The notes below the pieces were generated by a model, which was not told the DNA's origin, searched no databases, and saw nothing but the letters and a program-made list of their open reading frames with translations. The position numbers and the translations under genes were made by a program. Shown here one piece after another: positions 1-7,611 of a DNA stretch of 11,306 nucleotides. The stretch spans positions 1 through 11,306 of the forward strand of contig SLOZ01000186.1 in assembly GCA_007132255.1 (NCBI GenBank), read 5' to 3'. The DNA comes from Limnochordia bacterium (lineage in GTDB: Bacteria > Bacillota > Limnochordia > Darwinibacteriales > B1SED10-159). How positions within the stretch are numbered: position 1 is the first letter of the stretch; each line of letters opens with the position of its first letter.

Positions 1-16
1 TAAGAGGAGGATTTTT

Positions 17-1303
17 GTGAAGAAGCATTTAGTTTTAGTCTTGGCAGCACTTTTGGTTGTCGGTTCCTTCGGGTTTTTGGCCAGTGCGCAAGAACCTATT
101 GAAATTCGTGTCGCTTGGTGGGGCTCGCAGGATCGTCATAACCGTACATTAGCAGCCATTGATCTGTTTGAAGAGAAGTATCCACACATTACGGTGGAAT
201 CTGAGTTTACCGGTTGGGCCGGCTATTGGGAGCGGATTGCATCGCAGGCCGCAGGCCGCAATCTGCCTGATGTGTTCCAGCAGGATATGCAGTATCTCGA
301 CATGTACAACAGCCGTGATCTGATGGTTGACATGTACGAGTTTGTCGAATCCGGTATCTTTGATCTGACTCATGTCGACGAAAGCGCCCTTGTGGGTGGT
401 ATCATTGACGGTGCCCTGATTGCCGTTAACTTGGGCAGTAACTCTTTAGTCGGCATTTATGACCCAGCCATCTTTGCAGAGGCTGGCGTTGCTGAACCGA
501 CTCCGGACATGACATGGACCGACTGGATGGAAAAGGCACGTGCTATCCATGACGCTACAGGCGTTTACGCCGCCGGCGGTTTCCCGGGTGGTCCTTTCCA
601 TGGGTTCCGGCATTATCTGCGTCAGCGTGGCTTGACACTGTACAAAGCAGACGGAACCGGACTGGGCTATGACGATAACCAGTTGTTCATCGACTACTTC
701 ACCATGGAAATGGATCTTGTCGATGAAGGCGTGATTCCAGGAACCGATATCCGCAATGAAGTTACCAGTGTCGAGAACGAATTAATCGTCTTCGGTCAGG
801 CTGCCACTGCATGGCCGCACAGTAACCAGATTGTAGCCATGTCCGCTGTGGCTGACCGTCCTCTGAAAATGGCACTGCTGCCCAAGGATGAGAACCAGGT
901 TCAAGAAGGTCAATACCTGAAGCCTTCGCAGTTCTTCTCCATTGCGTCCACATCCAGTCCGGCGCATCAAGAAGCAGCCGCTATGTTCGTAGACTTTTTC
1001 ACCAACGATCTTGAAGCCAACCAGGTTCTCTTGGCCGAACGCGGTGTTCCGATCTCTCGTGAAGTCCGCGCTGGTTTGGCTCCGGACCTGACAGATGTCC
1101 AGCAGATGATGTTTGACTACATCGATCTGGTTGTGGACAACAGCAGTCCCATCGATCCTCCCGAGCCGGGTGGTCACAATGAAGTGAACCGCCTGTTGGA
1201 CGACTTGGTGGATATGATGATGTTTGGTGCTATCAGTATTGAAAACGCAGCGCAGCGTTTCATGACAGAATCGAACCGTATTCTGGAAGCTGCCGCTCGT
1301 TAA
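17..1303 (+). CDS. Sugar ABC transporter substrate-binding protein (family 1 extracellular solute-binding protein)
   Basis: A 428-residue protein starting at GTG 17, with a GAGGAGG ribosome binding site at 4-10. Residues 1-24 form a Sec signal peptide: a lysine pair, a Leu/Val-rich core, and an ASA|QE-type cleavage site. There is no lipobox cysteine, so the mature protein would be periplasmic or released rather than lipid-anchored. After the signal come the features usual for UgpB/MalE-type binding proteins: an early beta strand with Trp-Trp (VAWWG, about 33-37), the phrase FEEKYPHITVE (about 51-61) and PDVFQQD (about 84-90). Length is typical of the family. It should capture a mono- or oligosaccharide or sugar acid for an ABC importer. 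No permease or ATPase gene is in the window, and a terminator follows at once, so partner genes must lie upstream or elsewhere. The ligand cannot be read from sequence; the downstream genes suggest a uronate, aldonate or glycoside. Confidence 0.93.
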   Translation: MKKHLVLVLAALLVVGSFGFLASAQEPIEIRVAWWGSQDRHNRTLAAIDLFEEKYPHITVESEFTGWAGYWERIASQAAGRNLPDVFQQDMQYLDMYNSRDLMVDMYEFVESGIFDLTHVDESALVGGIIDGALIAVNLGSNSLVGIYDPAIFAEAGVAEPTPDMTWTDWMEKARAIHDATGVYAAGGFPGGPFHGFRHYLRQRGLTLYKADGTGLGYDDNQLFIDYFTMEMDLVDEGVIPGTDIRNEVTSVENELIVFGQAATAWPHSNQIVAMSAVADRPLKMALLPKDENQVQEGQYLKPSQFFSIASTSSPAHQEAAAMFVDFFTNDLEANQVLLAERGVPISREVRAGLAPDLTDVQQMMFDYIDLVVDNSSPIDPPEPGGHNEVNRLLDDLVDMMMFGAISIENAAQRFMTESNRILEAAAR

Positions 1304-1316
1304 GATCTCCTTGACC

Positions 1317-1354
1317 AGCCACCTGAGCGCACGGGCGCTTGGGTGGCTTTTCTT
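1317..1354 (+). terminator. Intrinsic terminator after the binding-protein gene
   Basis: Arms AGCCACC (1317-1323) and GGTGGCT (1342-1348) pair perfectly. A T-G wobble and a second stem, GAGCGC/GCGCTT, continue inward to a 4-base ACGG loop, giving about 14 pairs. A T-rich run (TTTTCTT) follows directly. It lies 14 bases past the stop codon and separates the transporter gene from the catabolic genes. Confidence 0.88.
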
Positions 1355-1491
1355 CTAGAAAGAAGGCTGCGACAGCAACGCCGGGGCGCAGCGATTGCGG
1401 CATTGAATTCTTTTTCGAACGGACTCGTATCTGGTTGCAGGAAGCTATCTGCGAAGAGCGAAACCATACATATACCGGAATACAGACCATG

Positions 1492-1510
1492 TGTTCCGCA
1501 ATATGAAACA
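1492..1510. promoter_or_regulatory. Candidate operator palindrome before the KDPG aldolase gene
   Basis: An interrupted inverted repeat, TGTTCC-N7-GAAACA, with five of six arm pairs matching. It lies just upstream of the ribosome binding site at 1511-1517, where a repressor could block transcription or early elongation. The IclR-type regulator encoded at 3242 is the natural candidate. The element matches 15 of 19 positions of the perfect palindrome at 11141-11159. No convincing sigma-A promoter hexamers were found in 1356-1490, so the operator role is inference. Confidence 0.35.
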
Positions 1511-1517
1511 GAGGGAG
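1511..1517 (+). promoter_or_regulatory. Ribosome binding site choosing GTG 1527
   Basis: GAGGGAG lies 9 bases before GTG 1527. The frame is open back to an ATG at 1491, but that ATG has no binding site and would add twelve residues (MFRNMKQRERVF) not expected in this family. GTG 1527 gives a protein starting MEKFKILQ, as usual for KDPG aldolases. Confidence 0.7.
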
Positions 1518-1526
1518 CGTGTTTTC

Positions 1527-2168
1527 GTGGAGAAGTTCAAAATTCTGCAGCGAATCCATCATGTAGGCGTGGTGGCTGTTGTGCGAGCCGAATCCCCCCA
1601 AATGGCCGCAGATATTGCCAGAGCTTGTATGGCTGGCGGCGTTGATGCCATTGAAGTGGCCTTCACTGTACCGCAAGCGCACCGGGTCATTGCCGGTCTC
1701 AATGATGAGTTCACCAGTGCAGATCTTCTAGTTGGTGCCGGAACGGTCATGGACAGTGAAACGGCCCGTATCGCCATCTTGGAAGGAGCCAATTACGTTG
1801 TGGGCCCAGCTTTTGACTGGGAGACAGCTAAGTTGTGCAACCGTTATCAGATTCCATATATGCCGGGTTGTTTTACGATCAAGGAAATGGTCACCGCCAT
1901 GGAAGCCGGTGCCGACGTGATTAAGTTATTCCCAGGCAATGCCTTTGAACCGGGTATTGTCAAGGCCATCAAAGGGCCCCTGCCGCAGGTGTCAATCATG
2001 CCCACGGGCGGTGTTAATCTAGACAATGTTGACCAGTGGATCAAGAATGGCTGCTTTGCAGTGGGTGTTGGTGGTGAACTTACCGCGGGCGCTAAGACCG
2101 GCGATTACCAGAAGGTGACGGACATGGCTGCCAAGTTTGTGGAAGCGGTGCGCACGGCGAGGAACTGA
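1527..2168 (+). CDS. eda: KDPG aldolase (2-dehydro-3-deoxy-phosphogluconate / 4-hydroxy-2-oxoglutarate aldolase)
   Basis: From GTG 1527 the protein has 213 residues, the normal size of this class I aldolase. It cleaves 2-keto-3-deoxy-6-phosphogluconate to pyruvate and glyceraldehyde-3-phosphate in the cytoplasm, the last Entner-Doudoroff step. Family landmarks are in order: VVAVVRAE (15-22), the presumed general base Glu43 in AIEVAFTVP, GAGTV with Thr73, the Schiff-base lysine Lys133 in DVIKLFPG, and MPTGGV (158-163). Two positions differ from the E. coli enzyme by eye alignment: the residue matching Arg49 is Thr47, and the residue matching the phosphate-contacting Ser184 is Glu184 (VGGEL). 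The first is common in Bacillota homologues; the second leaves phosphate recognition less certain. The gene is first in the catabolic run and is followed 73 bases later by KDG kinase, the enzyme that makes its substrate, so the assignment is well supported by context. Confidence 0.93.
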   Translation: MEKFKILQRIHHVGVVAVVRAESPQMAADIARACMAGGVDAIEVAFTVPQAHRVIAGLNDEFTSADLLVGAGTVMDSETARIAILEGANYVVGPAFDWETAKLCNRYQIPYMPGCFTIKEMVTAMEAGADVIKLFPGNAFEPGIVKAIKGPLPQVSIMPTGGVNLDNVDQWIKNGCFAVGVGGELTAGAKTGDYQKVTDMAAKFVEAVRTARN

Positions 2169-2227
2169 TGAATTTGCAGAGTAAGCAGCTTGTTGAGCTT
2201 TATGCGGTTGTACTAAACGCCGTTTGG

Positions 2228-2236
2228 AAGGGGAGG
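2228..2236 (+). promoter_or_regulatory. Ribosome binding site choosing TTG 2242
   Basis: AAGGGGAGG ends 5 bases before TTG 2242. A TTG at 2224 in the same frame lies in front of this site and has no site of its own, so 2242 is preferred; the protein then begins MTKKVVTLGE, as usual for KDG kinases. Confidence 0.75.
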
Positions 2237-2241
2237 TTTAC

Positions 2242-3267
2242 TTGACTAAGAAAGTTGTAACCCTTGGGGAAATTATGCTGCGGCTGTCGACACCGAGTTA
2301 TCAGCGGTTTACGCAGGCGGAATCCTTTGACGCGGTCTATGGCGGCGGCGAGGCCAATGTTGCTGTATCGCTGGCCAACTACGGCCTCGACTCGTATTTT
2401 GTGACCAAACTTCCGGAAAACCCGTTAGGCCAGAGCGCCCGCAACCATCTGCGGCGCTTCGGTGTTCGGACAGACTTCATCCAATGGGGTGGACAGCGGT
2501 TAGGAATCTACTTTTTGGAAACCGGCGCATCGATGCGCGCCTCGAAGGTTGTCTATGACCGCGCGCATTCGTCCATCGCTGAAGCGGCGGTCAGTGATTT
2601 TGACTTTGATGCCATCTTTGCTGACGCCGATTGGTTCCACTTTACGGGAATTACACCGGCCCTCAGTGCCGCTGGAGCGCAGTTGACCGAAGCTGCCTGC
2701 CAAGCGGCTCAATGGCACGGAGTCAAGATCAGCGTTGACTTGAACTATCGGAAGAATCTCTGGACTCCGGCAGAGGCGCAGAAGGTGATGACCGGCCTTA
2801 TGCAATACGTCGACGTCTGCATCGGTAATGAAGAAGATGCAGAAAAAACGTTGGGTTTCAAGCCTGGCAACACAGATGTGACCAAGGGAAGTTTGGAGCT
2901 GGAAGGCTACAAGAGCATGTTCCAAGAGCTGCGAGAACACTTTGGTTTCGATATGGTGGCTACGTCGCTGCGGGAAAGTATATCTGCCAGTGACAACGGC
3001 TGGTCGGCGCTGGTTTATGACGGCAAAGAGTTCTATCAGTCCCGCAAATACGATATCCGGATTGTCGATCGGGTGGGCGGCGGCGACTCGTTTTCCGCCG
3101 GGCTGATTTACGGACTGCTTAACAACATGAACCAAAACGATGCTTTGGAGTTCGCTGTGGCAGCATCAGCATTGAAGCATACCATTCCAGGAGACTTTAA
3201 TTTGATGGAACTGGATGAAGTCATGAAACTAGTGCAGGGAGATGCCTCCGGCCGTGTGCAGCGATGA
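2242..3267 (+). CDS. kdgK: 2-keto-3-deoxygluconate (KDG) kinase, PfkB/ribokinase family
   Basis: A 341-residue sugar kinase that phosphorylates 2-dehydro-3-deoxygluconate with ATP to KDPG, the substrate of the aldolase encoded just upstream. PfkB landmarks are visible: the N-terminal strand VVTLGEIMLRL (5-15), the glycine-rich sugar-binding segment GGGEANVAVSLA (34-45), SVDLNYR (164-170), GNEEDA (195-200), and the C-terminal signature DRVGGGDSFSAGLIYG (276-291) with presumed catalytic base Asp282. The tail KHTIPGDFN (312-320) is a phrase typical of bacterial KDG kinases. The start is TTG 2242, set by the strong binding site at 2228-2236. The last 26 bases overlap the start of the IclR regulator gene in another frame, so the two are probably co-transcribed. 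The substrate is assigned from the family phrase and from the aldolase neighbour; fructokinase is the main alternative but fits less well. Confidence 0.92.
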   Translation: MTKKVVTLGEIMLRLSTPSYQRFTQAESFDAVYGGGEANVAVSLANYGLDSYFVTKLPENPLGQSARNHLRRFGVRTDFIQWGGQRLGIYFLETGASMRASKVVYDRAHSSIAEAAVSDFDFDAIFADADWFHFTGITPALSAAGAQLTEAACQAAQWHGVKISVDLNYRKNLWTPAEAQKVMTGLMQYVDVCIGNEEDAEKTLGFKPGNTDVTKGSLELEGYKSMFQELREHFGFDMVATSLRESISASDNGWSALVYDGKEFYQSRKYDIRIVDRVGGGDSFSAGLIYGLLNNMNQNDALEFAVAASALKHTIPGDFNLMELDEVMKLVQGDASGRVQR

Positions 3268-4066
3268 GAAGCCAGTAACGTACCGGCCTCACGGCTCGCA
3301 GGAGCGGCCTCGCGACTATATCCAATCGTTGGACCGAGCTGTCGAAATTCTGGAATATCTTGCGTTTTCTAAGGAAAGCCGGGGTCTGCTGGAAATCAGT
3401 AAGGCCCTGCAACTGCACAAAACCACGGTTCATCGAATCTTGGGTACGCTCAGCCACCGTGGATATGTCCAGCAGGATCCGGAGACCTCGCGTTATCGCA
3501 TTGGTCTGCGGCTCTTGGAGATCGGTGATGCGGCTTTGCAGAACTTGGATCTGCGGCCACTGCACCCTTTTTTGCAGGAACTGATGCAGCACTCCCAGGA
3601 GACCGTGCATTTGGGCGTCCTTGAAGACTATGAGATCGTCTATGTGGACAAGGTGGAGTCCAAAGAAACTATTCGCATGTATTCCCGTCTTGGCCACAGG
3701 GTCCCAGCGCACTGTACCAGTATGGGTAAGATGATCTTGGCCCACTCCCCACAGGCTCTGGTTCGGAGCTTGGCAGCAGAAAAGGGCCTACCGAAGTTCA
3801 CAGCGAACACGATTGTTGATGAAGAGACGTTGGGCCACCATTTGGATGAGGTGCGTCTCCAGGGCTATGCTGTGGATGACGAGGAGTACGAGCAGAACAT
3901 CCGCTGTATAGCTGGTCCTGTGTTCGATTACAAGGCCAAGATTGCAGCGGCCTTTAGCATATCTGGGCCCAAGTTCCGGATGACCAGCCAGCGGCTGCGG
4001 GAGTTGGCACCGCTGGTGAAAGAGTACTCTCAGATCATGTCCCGGGCCTTGGGAGCGGTGGATTGA
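3242..4066 (+). CDS. IclR-family transcriptional regulator (KdgR-like by context)
   Basis: A 274-residue DNA-binding protein. Residues about 27-90 are the winged helix-turn-helix: SLDRAVEILEYLA, then the recognition helix LHKTTVHRILGTL (58-70), then the wing ending YRIG (85-88). Residues about 105-270 are the IclR effector-binding domain, with VPAHCTSMGKMILA (154-167) and GYAVDDEEYEQNIRCIAGPV (208-227), both close to consensus. Members usually act as dimers or tetramers that respond to a small catabolite; KDG or a related sugar acid is the likely effector here. The ATG at 3242 has AGGGAG directly against it with no spacer, so GTG 3254 (12-base spacer) is a real alternative, trimming four residues. 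The gene overlaps the KDG kinase gene by 26 bases and precedes the dehydrogenase genes by 95 bases. Candidate target: the palindrome at 1492-1510. Confidence 0.92.
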   Translation: MPPAVCSDEKPVTYRPHGSQERPRDYIQSLDRAVEILEYLAFSKESRGLLEISKALQLHKTTVHRILGTLSHRGYVQQDPETSRYRIGLRLLEIGDAALQNLDLRPLHPFLQELMQHSQETVHLGVLEDYEIVYVDKVESKETIRMYSRLGHRVPAHCTSMGKMILAHSPQALVRSLAAEKGLPKFTANTIVDEETLGHHLDEVRLQGYAVDDEEYEQNIRCIAGPVFDYKAKIAAAFSISGPKFRMTSQRLRELAPLVKEYSQIMSRALGAVD

Positions 4067-4146
4067 TCCGAAACGCAATCGAGACGTGGTGATTGGAGCA
4101 CTGCATTCCATGGAGTGAAGCAAGAGTATCTTTGCAGGAGATCCTT

Positions 4147-4155
4147 AAAGGAGGT
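4147..4155 (+). promoter_or_regulatory. Ribosome binding site choosing ATG 4162
   Basis: AAAGGAGGT, close to a perfect Shine-Dalgarno sequence, ends 6 bases before ATG 4162. The frame is open upstream to 4093, but this site sits inside that extension and marks 4162 as the true start. Confidence 0.85.
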
Positions 4156-4161
4156 AAAGAA

Positions 4162-5451
4162 ATGTCAGAACGCAAGCGTTATGCACAGGTGGGCGTCGGC
4201 GGGCGAGCTCGCTTTTTCTACGAAGCCGTTGCCGGTGATTTTGCTGACCGGGCGCAGTTGGTTGGTTTTTGTGATGTGAACCAAACGCGCATGGATTTTG
4301 CCAATACACTGCTCCAAGATAAACACGGCATTGAGCCGGTGCCAACCTACACATTTGACCAGTTTGATGCTATGATCGCCAATGAGAAGCCAGAAGTGGT
4401 TATCGTCACTTCAGTGGACCGCACGCACCATAGGTATATTATTCGCGCTATGGAGCTGGGCTGCGATGTGATCACGGAAAAACCAATGACCACAGATGAG
4501 CGCAAATGTCAGGCGATTTTGGACGCGCAGAAGCGCACCGGACGAAGTCTGCGGGTCACCTTCAATTACCGCTATGCACCGCACAACACAAAGATCCGTG
4601 ATCTGATCATGAACGACACCATCGGCAAAGTGAATTCGGTTCACTTTGAATGGCTGCTCAATACGCAGCATGGTGCTGATTACTTCCGTCGCTGGCACCG
4701 CGACAAGCGCAACAGTGGCGGACTGTTGGTGCACAAGTCCACGCATCACTTCGATCTTGTCAACTTCTGGTTGGCTACGAAGCCAGAGACGGTGTTTGCC
4801 ATGGGTGATCTGATGTTTTACGGACGGGAGAACGCCGAGGAGCGCGGCATCACCAAATTCTACACGCGGGCCCACGGCAGTGAAGCGGCTAAGGATGATC
4901 CATTTGCCATTCAATTAGAAGACAATGAAGGTCTGCGGCGCATGTATTTGGAGGCTGAGAAGGACGATGGTTACCAGCGTGATCAAAGTGTGTTTGGCGA
5001 CGGTATCAGCATCGAAGATACATTGGGAGTAATGGTTCGTTACAAGAATCGCGCCATCATGACCTACTCGCTCAACGCCTATATGCCCTGGGAAGGCTAC
5101 CGGGTCATGTTCAATGGTACGAAGGGCCGGATTCAAGTGTCCATTGTCGAGCAGTCGTATATCAACTCCGGTGGCGACAAAGCCATGGAAGGTGCCATTA
5201 AGCAGAAGAGCATCGCTGTGTTCCCCATGTTTGCTGAACCGTATGAGGTAACTATCGAGGAAGGCGCTGGCGGGCACGGCGGTGGCGATCCGGTTCTGCT
5301 GAACGATCTCTTCGGTGATCCGCAGCCGGATCCCTATGAACGTGCTGCTTCCCACGTGGATGGGGCGATGTCAATTCTTACCGGAATTGCCGGCAATAAA
5401 GCGTTGGCTACGGGTAGGCCCATTACAATCAAAGACTTGGTTGAATTTTAG
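4162..5451 (+). CDS. Gfo/Idh/MocA-family NAD(P)-dependent oxidoreductase, copy 1
   Basis: A 429-residue dehydrogenase with an N-terminal Rossmann fold: dinucleotide-binding turn VGVGGRARFF (10-19), an acidic residue at the end of strand 2 in FCDVN (36-40), and VTSVDRTHH (82-90). The family's catalytic lysine is Lys107 in TEKPMT (105-110). The C-terminal domain has FNYRYAP (134-140) and HKSTHHFDLVNFW (191-203), which by position carries the His/Asp residues used in hydride transfer. A glycine-rich GHGGGDPVLLNDLF (371-384) lies near the end. The reaction is probably oxidation or reduction of a sugar or sugar-acid hydroxyl, with the substrate unknown. Length is above the 330-380 residues usual for the superfamily because of an insert around 220-280. 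It heads a run of dehydrogenase, isomerase and dehydrogenase genes with short gaps (45 and 37 bases), so a shared pathway is likely. Uronate, inositol or 3-keto-glycoside oxidation are all possible. Confidence 0.9.
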   Translation: MSERKRYAQVGVGGRARFFYEAVAGDFADRAQLVGFCDVNQTRMDFANTLLQDKHGIEPVPTYTFDQFDAMIANEKPEVVIVTSVDRTHHRYIIRAMELGCDVITEKPMTTDERKCQAILDAQKRTGRSLRVTFNYRYAPHNTKIRDLIMNDTIGKVNSVHFEWLLNTQHGADYFRRWHRDKRNSGGLLVHKSTHHFDLVNFWLATKPETVFAMGDLMFYGRENAEERGITKFYTRAHGSEAAKDDPFAIQLEDNEGLRRMYLEAEKDDGYQRDQSVFGDGISIEDTLGVMVRYKNRAIMTYSLNAYMPWEGYRVMFNGTKGRIQVSIVEQSYINSGGDKAMEGAIKQKSIAVFPMFAEPYEVTIEEGAGGHGGGDPVLLNDLFGDPQPDPYERAASHVDGAMSILTGIAGNKALATGRPITIKDLVEF

Positions 5452-5496
5452 CAGGATTGGATGCCTGTGAAACCCACATTTTAGGAGGGCAAAACA

Positions 5497-6312
5497 GTGA
5501 AACTATCCTTTAGTACGTTGGCTTGTGCAGATTGGTCGTGGGATGAAATCTTAACTGCGGCTCGGGATTGGGGCTATGACGGCATCGAACTGCGTTTGGC
5601 CGAACCCCATGTGTCGGTAGAGTTTTCCCAGGAACAGCGAAGCGAAGTCAAGAAGAAGGTAGAGAATTACGGTCTTGAGATCTCGTGCTTGGCAGCTTAT
5701 ACAAGATTTCATTCACCGGATCCTGAAGTACGGGCGAAGAACGTCGAGGATCTCCATAGTGCCATTGATCTGGCAGCGGATCTCGGTGCTCCGTTCGTGC
5801 GCAGCTTTGGCGGCGATCCCCGCAATCCAGAACCTATGGAGAAGGTCACGAAGTGGATTTCTGATGCCTTTGTTGAAGTGGATGATCACGCTCAAAAACG
5901 CGGCATTAAGGTCCTTCTAGAGACCCATGATATTCTCAGCAAAGGCAAAGATGTCCGAGCTGTATTCGAACACAATCCGCAGATTACGGCCGGAGTTGTT
6001 TGGGATGTGAAGCATTCCCTGGTGCATGGAGAAACCCTGGCCGAGACCATGGATTATCTGGAAGGACGCATTGAACACATTCATTTGAAGGACTGGATCC
6101 AGATCCCTGAGCAGGATGAACACCTCATTCTCTTAGGAGCTGGCGAGATGCCTACCCAAGACGCGGTGCGCAAACTGGAAGATATAGGCTATACCGGGTA
6201 TCTGTCCTTGGAGTGGGAAAAACTGTGGCATCCTGAGATTACCGATTCGCATGTGGCGATTTACCAGTATGCGTGGTACATGAAGCGATTATTGGCAGAC
6301 TTGCGCCGTTAG
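5497..6312 (+). CDS. Sugar phosphate isomerase/epimerase, xylose-isomerase-like TIM barrel
   Basis: A 271-residue protein of the AP-endonuclease-2/xylose-isomerase-like TIM-barrel superfamily, starting at GTG 5497 behind AGGAGGG (5483-5489). Barrel strands are recognisable: LSFSTLAC (3-10), GYDGIELRL (26-34), GLEISCLAAYTRFH (59-72), VRSFGG (101-106), KVLLETHD (138-145), VVWDVKH (167-173), IEHIHLKDW (192-200) and GYLSLEWE (234-241). The likely divalent-metal ligands are Glu142, Asp170, His196 and Glu239, as in IolE and epimerase relatives. Members isomerise, epimerise or dehydrate sugars, inosose and keto-sugars, and some relatives cleave 3-keto-glycosides by elimination. The gene sits between two Gfo/Idh/MocA dehydrogenase genes, an arrangement common in inositol and keto-sugar pathways, which suggests it acts on the keto product of one of them. 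The exact reaction cannot be assigned. Confidence 0.88.
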   Translation: MKLSFSTLACADWSWDEILTAARDWGYDGIELRLAEPHVSVEFSQEQRSEVKKKVENYGLEISCLAAYTRFHSPDPEVRAKNVEDLHSAIDLAADLGAPFVRSFGGDPRNPEPMEKVTKWISDAFVEVDDHAQKRGIKVLLETHDILSKGKDVRAVFEHNPQITAGVVWDVKHSLVHGETLAETMDYLEGRIEHIHLKDWIQIPEQDEHLILLGAGEMPTQDAVRKLEDIGYTGYLSLEWEKLWHPEITDSHVAIYQYAWYMKRLLADLRR

Positions 6313-6349
6313 GGCGAGTTTGTTGGTACTCGATGAAGGAGGAGACTAG

Positions 6350-7585
6350 ATGAAACCAGTGGCATTTGCTGTGGTGGGCGTCCGGAACTTTGCCGCCACG
6401 CATATTAAGAACATCCGCCGGTTGGCCGCCGAAGGTGGCGCGGAGCTGGCAGCCGTCGTGATTGCTGATCAAAAACGCAACCGGGCCGAGATGGAAAAAC
6501 TGCAGTCAGAGGGTGTTAAGATCTTCCCCAGCTTCCAAGCTCTCTTGGATGAGGGTAAGGGTCTAGTGGACATTATTACGCTGCCGGTGACGATCCCTAC
6601 GCATTTTCCGTTAGCGGTCCAAGCTATGCAGGCCGGCTATAACGTGGTCATGGAGAAGCCGCCGGTCCCTACCATTGAACAGATGGATAAACTGCGTGCC
6701 GTGGAACGAGAAACAGGGCAGTTCTGCTGTGTCGGTTTTCAGTTCATCCATGCCCGGTCGATTCGTCGGCTGAAGGAAGTCCTGCTGTCTGGCAAGTTGG
6801 GCACCCTCAAGGATCTAGCCTGTAAAGGTTATTGGCCGCGCGACGTGGATTACTATTCTCGCAATGCTTTGGCGGGACGCAGCGTGCTGGATGGGCAGCT
6901 CGTCTTGGATGGACCGATGCACAACGCTCTGGCACATTTCTTGAACAATATGCTGTTCTTAAGCGGCCGGGACATGCATAGCAGTGCTGAACTCAAAACG
7001 GTGCGAGCCGAGTTGTACCGCAGTCGTGACTTCATTACTTCCGATGACACCAGCTGTTTCCAAGGAACCACCGTGGATGGCGTGGACATTTGTTTTTACG
7101 TGACCCATTCATCCAAGGAACAGGTAGACCCCTACATGGAAATTCGCGGTACTAAGGGCACAGCGACCTGGAGTTTCAAGGAGCAGGTTGTCATCACGAC
7201 CGATGACGGTGAAGAGATGACCTTCGATAACGAAGGGGTGGATCCTTGGGTGGAAGTCATGCGGACCGCTGCTCGTGTCCACACAGGTGAACTGGATGCC
7301 CTCTACTGCACCTTAGATAACGCGCGCAGTTTTGTGGTAGCGATTAATGGTGCCTATCAATCAGCGCGACAAATCGTCAACATTCCCGAAGAGTTTTTGG
7401 TGCACCACGGTGAAGGCGGCAGTGCCAAGGTGGAGGTCAAGGATGTCACCGCGCTTTTGGACAAAGCCTTTGCTGCTCGCTCGCTATTGTCCGATGTTGC
7501 TGTGCCGTGGGCTGTACCGAGCCAGGTGTTCAATGTCGAGGGTTACAAAGCCTTTGATCCCTTTGCACCGTTGGCTGGACGTTAG
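6350..7585 (+). CDS. Gfo/Idh/MocA-family oxidoreductase, copy 2
   Basis: A 411-residue protein starting at ATG 6350 behind AAGGAGGAG. It has the Rossmann N-terminus AFAVVGVRNFAATH (5-18), in which the usual glycine pattern is relaxed to GVRNFA. It also has TLPVTIPTHFPLA (77-89), the catalytic-lysine motif MEKPP with Lys103 (101-105), and VGFQFIHARSIRRLKEVL (128-145). In the C-terminal domain, LDGPMHNALAHFLNN (186-200) carries the likely catalytic Asp/His pair (Asp187, His191). It shares little sequence with copy 1 beyond the family motifs, so it is a separate subfamily, not a recent duplicate. It probably carries out a second redox step, perhaps on a different carbon or as the reductive partner that recycles NAD(P)H. 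The gap to the next gene is only 26 bases, consistent with one transcript. Substrate unknown. Confidence 0.87.
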   Translation: MKPVAFAVVGVRNFAATHIKNIRRLAAEGGAELAAVVIADQKRNRAEMEKLQSEGVKIFPSFQALLDEGKGLVDIITLPVTIPTHFPLAVQAMQAGYNVVMEKPPVPTIEQMDKLRAVERETGQFCCVGFQFIHARSIRRLKEVLLSGKLGTLKDLACKGYWPRDVDYYSRNALAGRSVLDGQLVLDGPMHNALAHFLNNMLFLSGRDMHSSAELKTVRAELYRSRDFITSDDTSCFQGTTVDGVDICFYVTHSSKEQVDPYMEIRGTKGTATWSFKEQVVITTDDGEEMTFDNEGVDPWVEVMRTAARVHTGELDALYCTLDNARSFVVAINGAYQSARQIVNIPEEFLVHHGEGGSAKVEVKDVTALLDKAFAARSLLSDVAVPWAVPSQVFNVEGYKAFDPFAPLAGR

Positions 7586-7611
7586 AGTCGTTTGAGAGGG
7601 TGGAGGAAGCT

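Noticed and set aside
1403..1433. Possible promoter TTGAAT ... TATCTG before the aldolase gene
   Set aside because: The spacer is 19 bases and the -10 match is poor; TATACC at 1471 also lacks a -35 at proper distance.
1260..1682. Minus-strand open frame spanning the binding-protein end, the terminator and the aldolase start
   Set aside because: It runs through a strong terminator and into two well-supported genes, and has no family features.
2190..2216. Possible promoter TTGTTG ... TACTAA between aldolase and kinase genes
   Set aside because: The spacer is about 15 bases and the -10 is weak; the kinase gene is more simply read from the upstream transcript.
2500..3135. Long minus-strand open frame (211 codons) inside the KDG kinase gene
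   Set aside because: It lies wholly within a gene with clear PfkB motifs; length alone is not evidence in moderately GC-rich DNA.
1527..3267. Sulfoquinovose Entner-Doudoroff (sulfo-ED) pathway
   Set aside because: That pathway also uses a KDG-type kinase and aldolase, but no sulfoquinovosidase, sulfolactaldehyde dehydrogenase or sulfonate exporter is seen here.
4104..4117. Near-palindrome CATTCCATGGAGTG before the first dehydrogenase gene as a regulator site
   Set aside because: It has one mismatched pair, no spacer, and does not match the 19-base palindromes at 1492 and 11141; probably chance.
4162..7585. The two Gfo/Idh/MocA genes as a recent tandem duplication
   Set aside because: They share only superfamily motifs, differ in glycine motif and C-terminal signature, and are separated by the isomerase gene.
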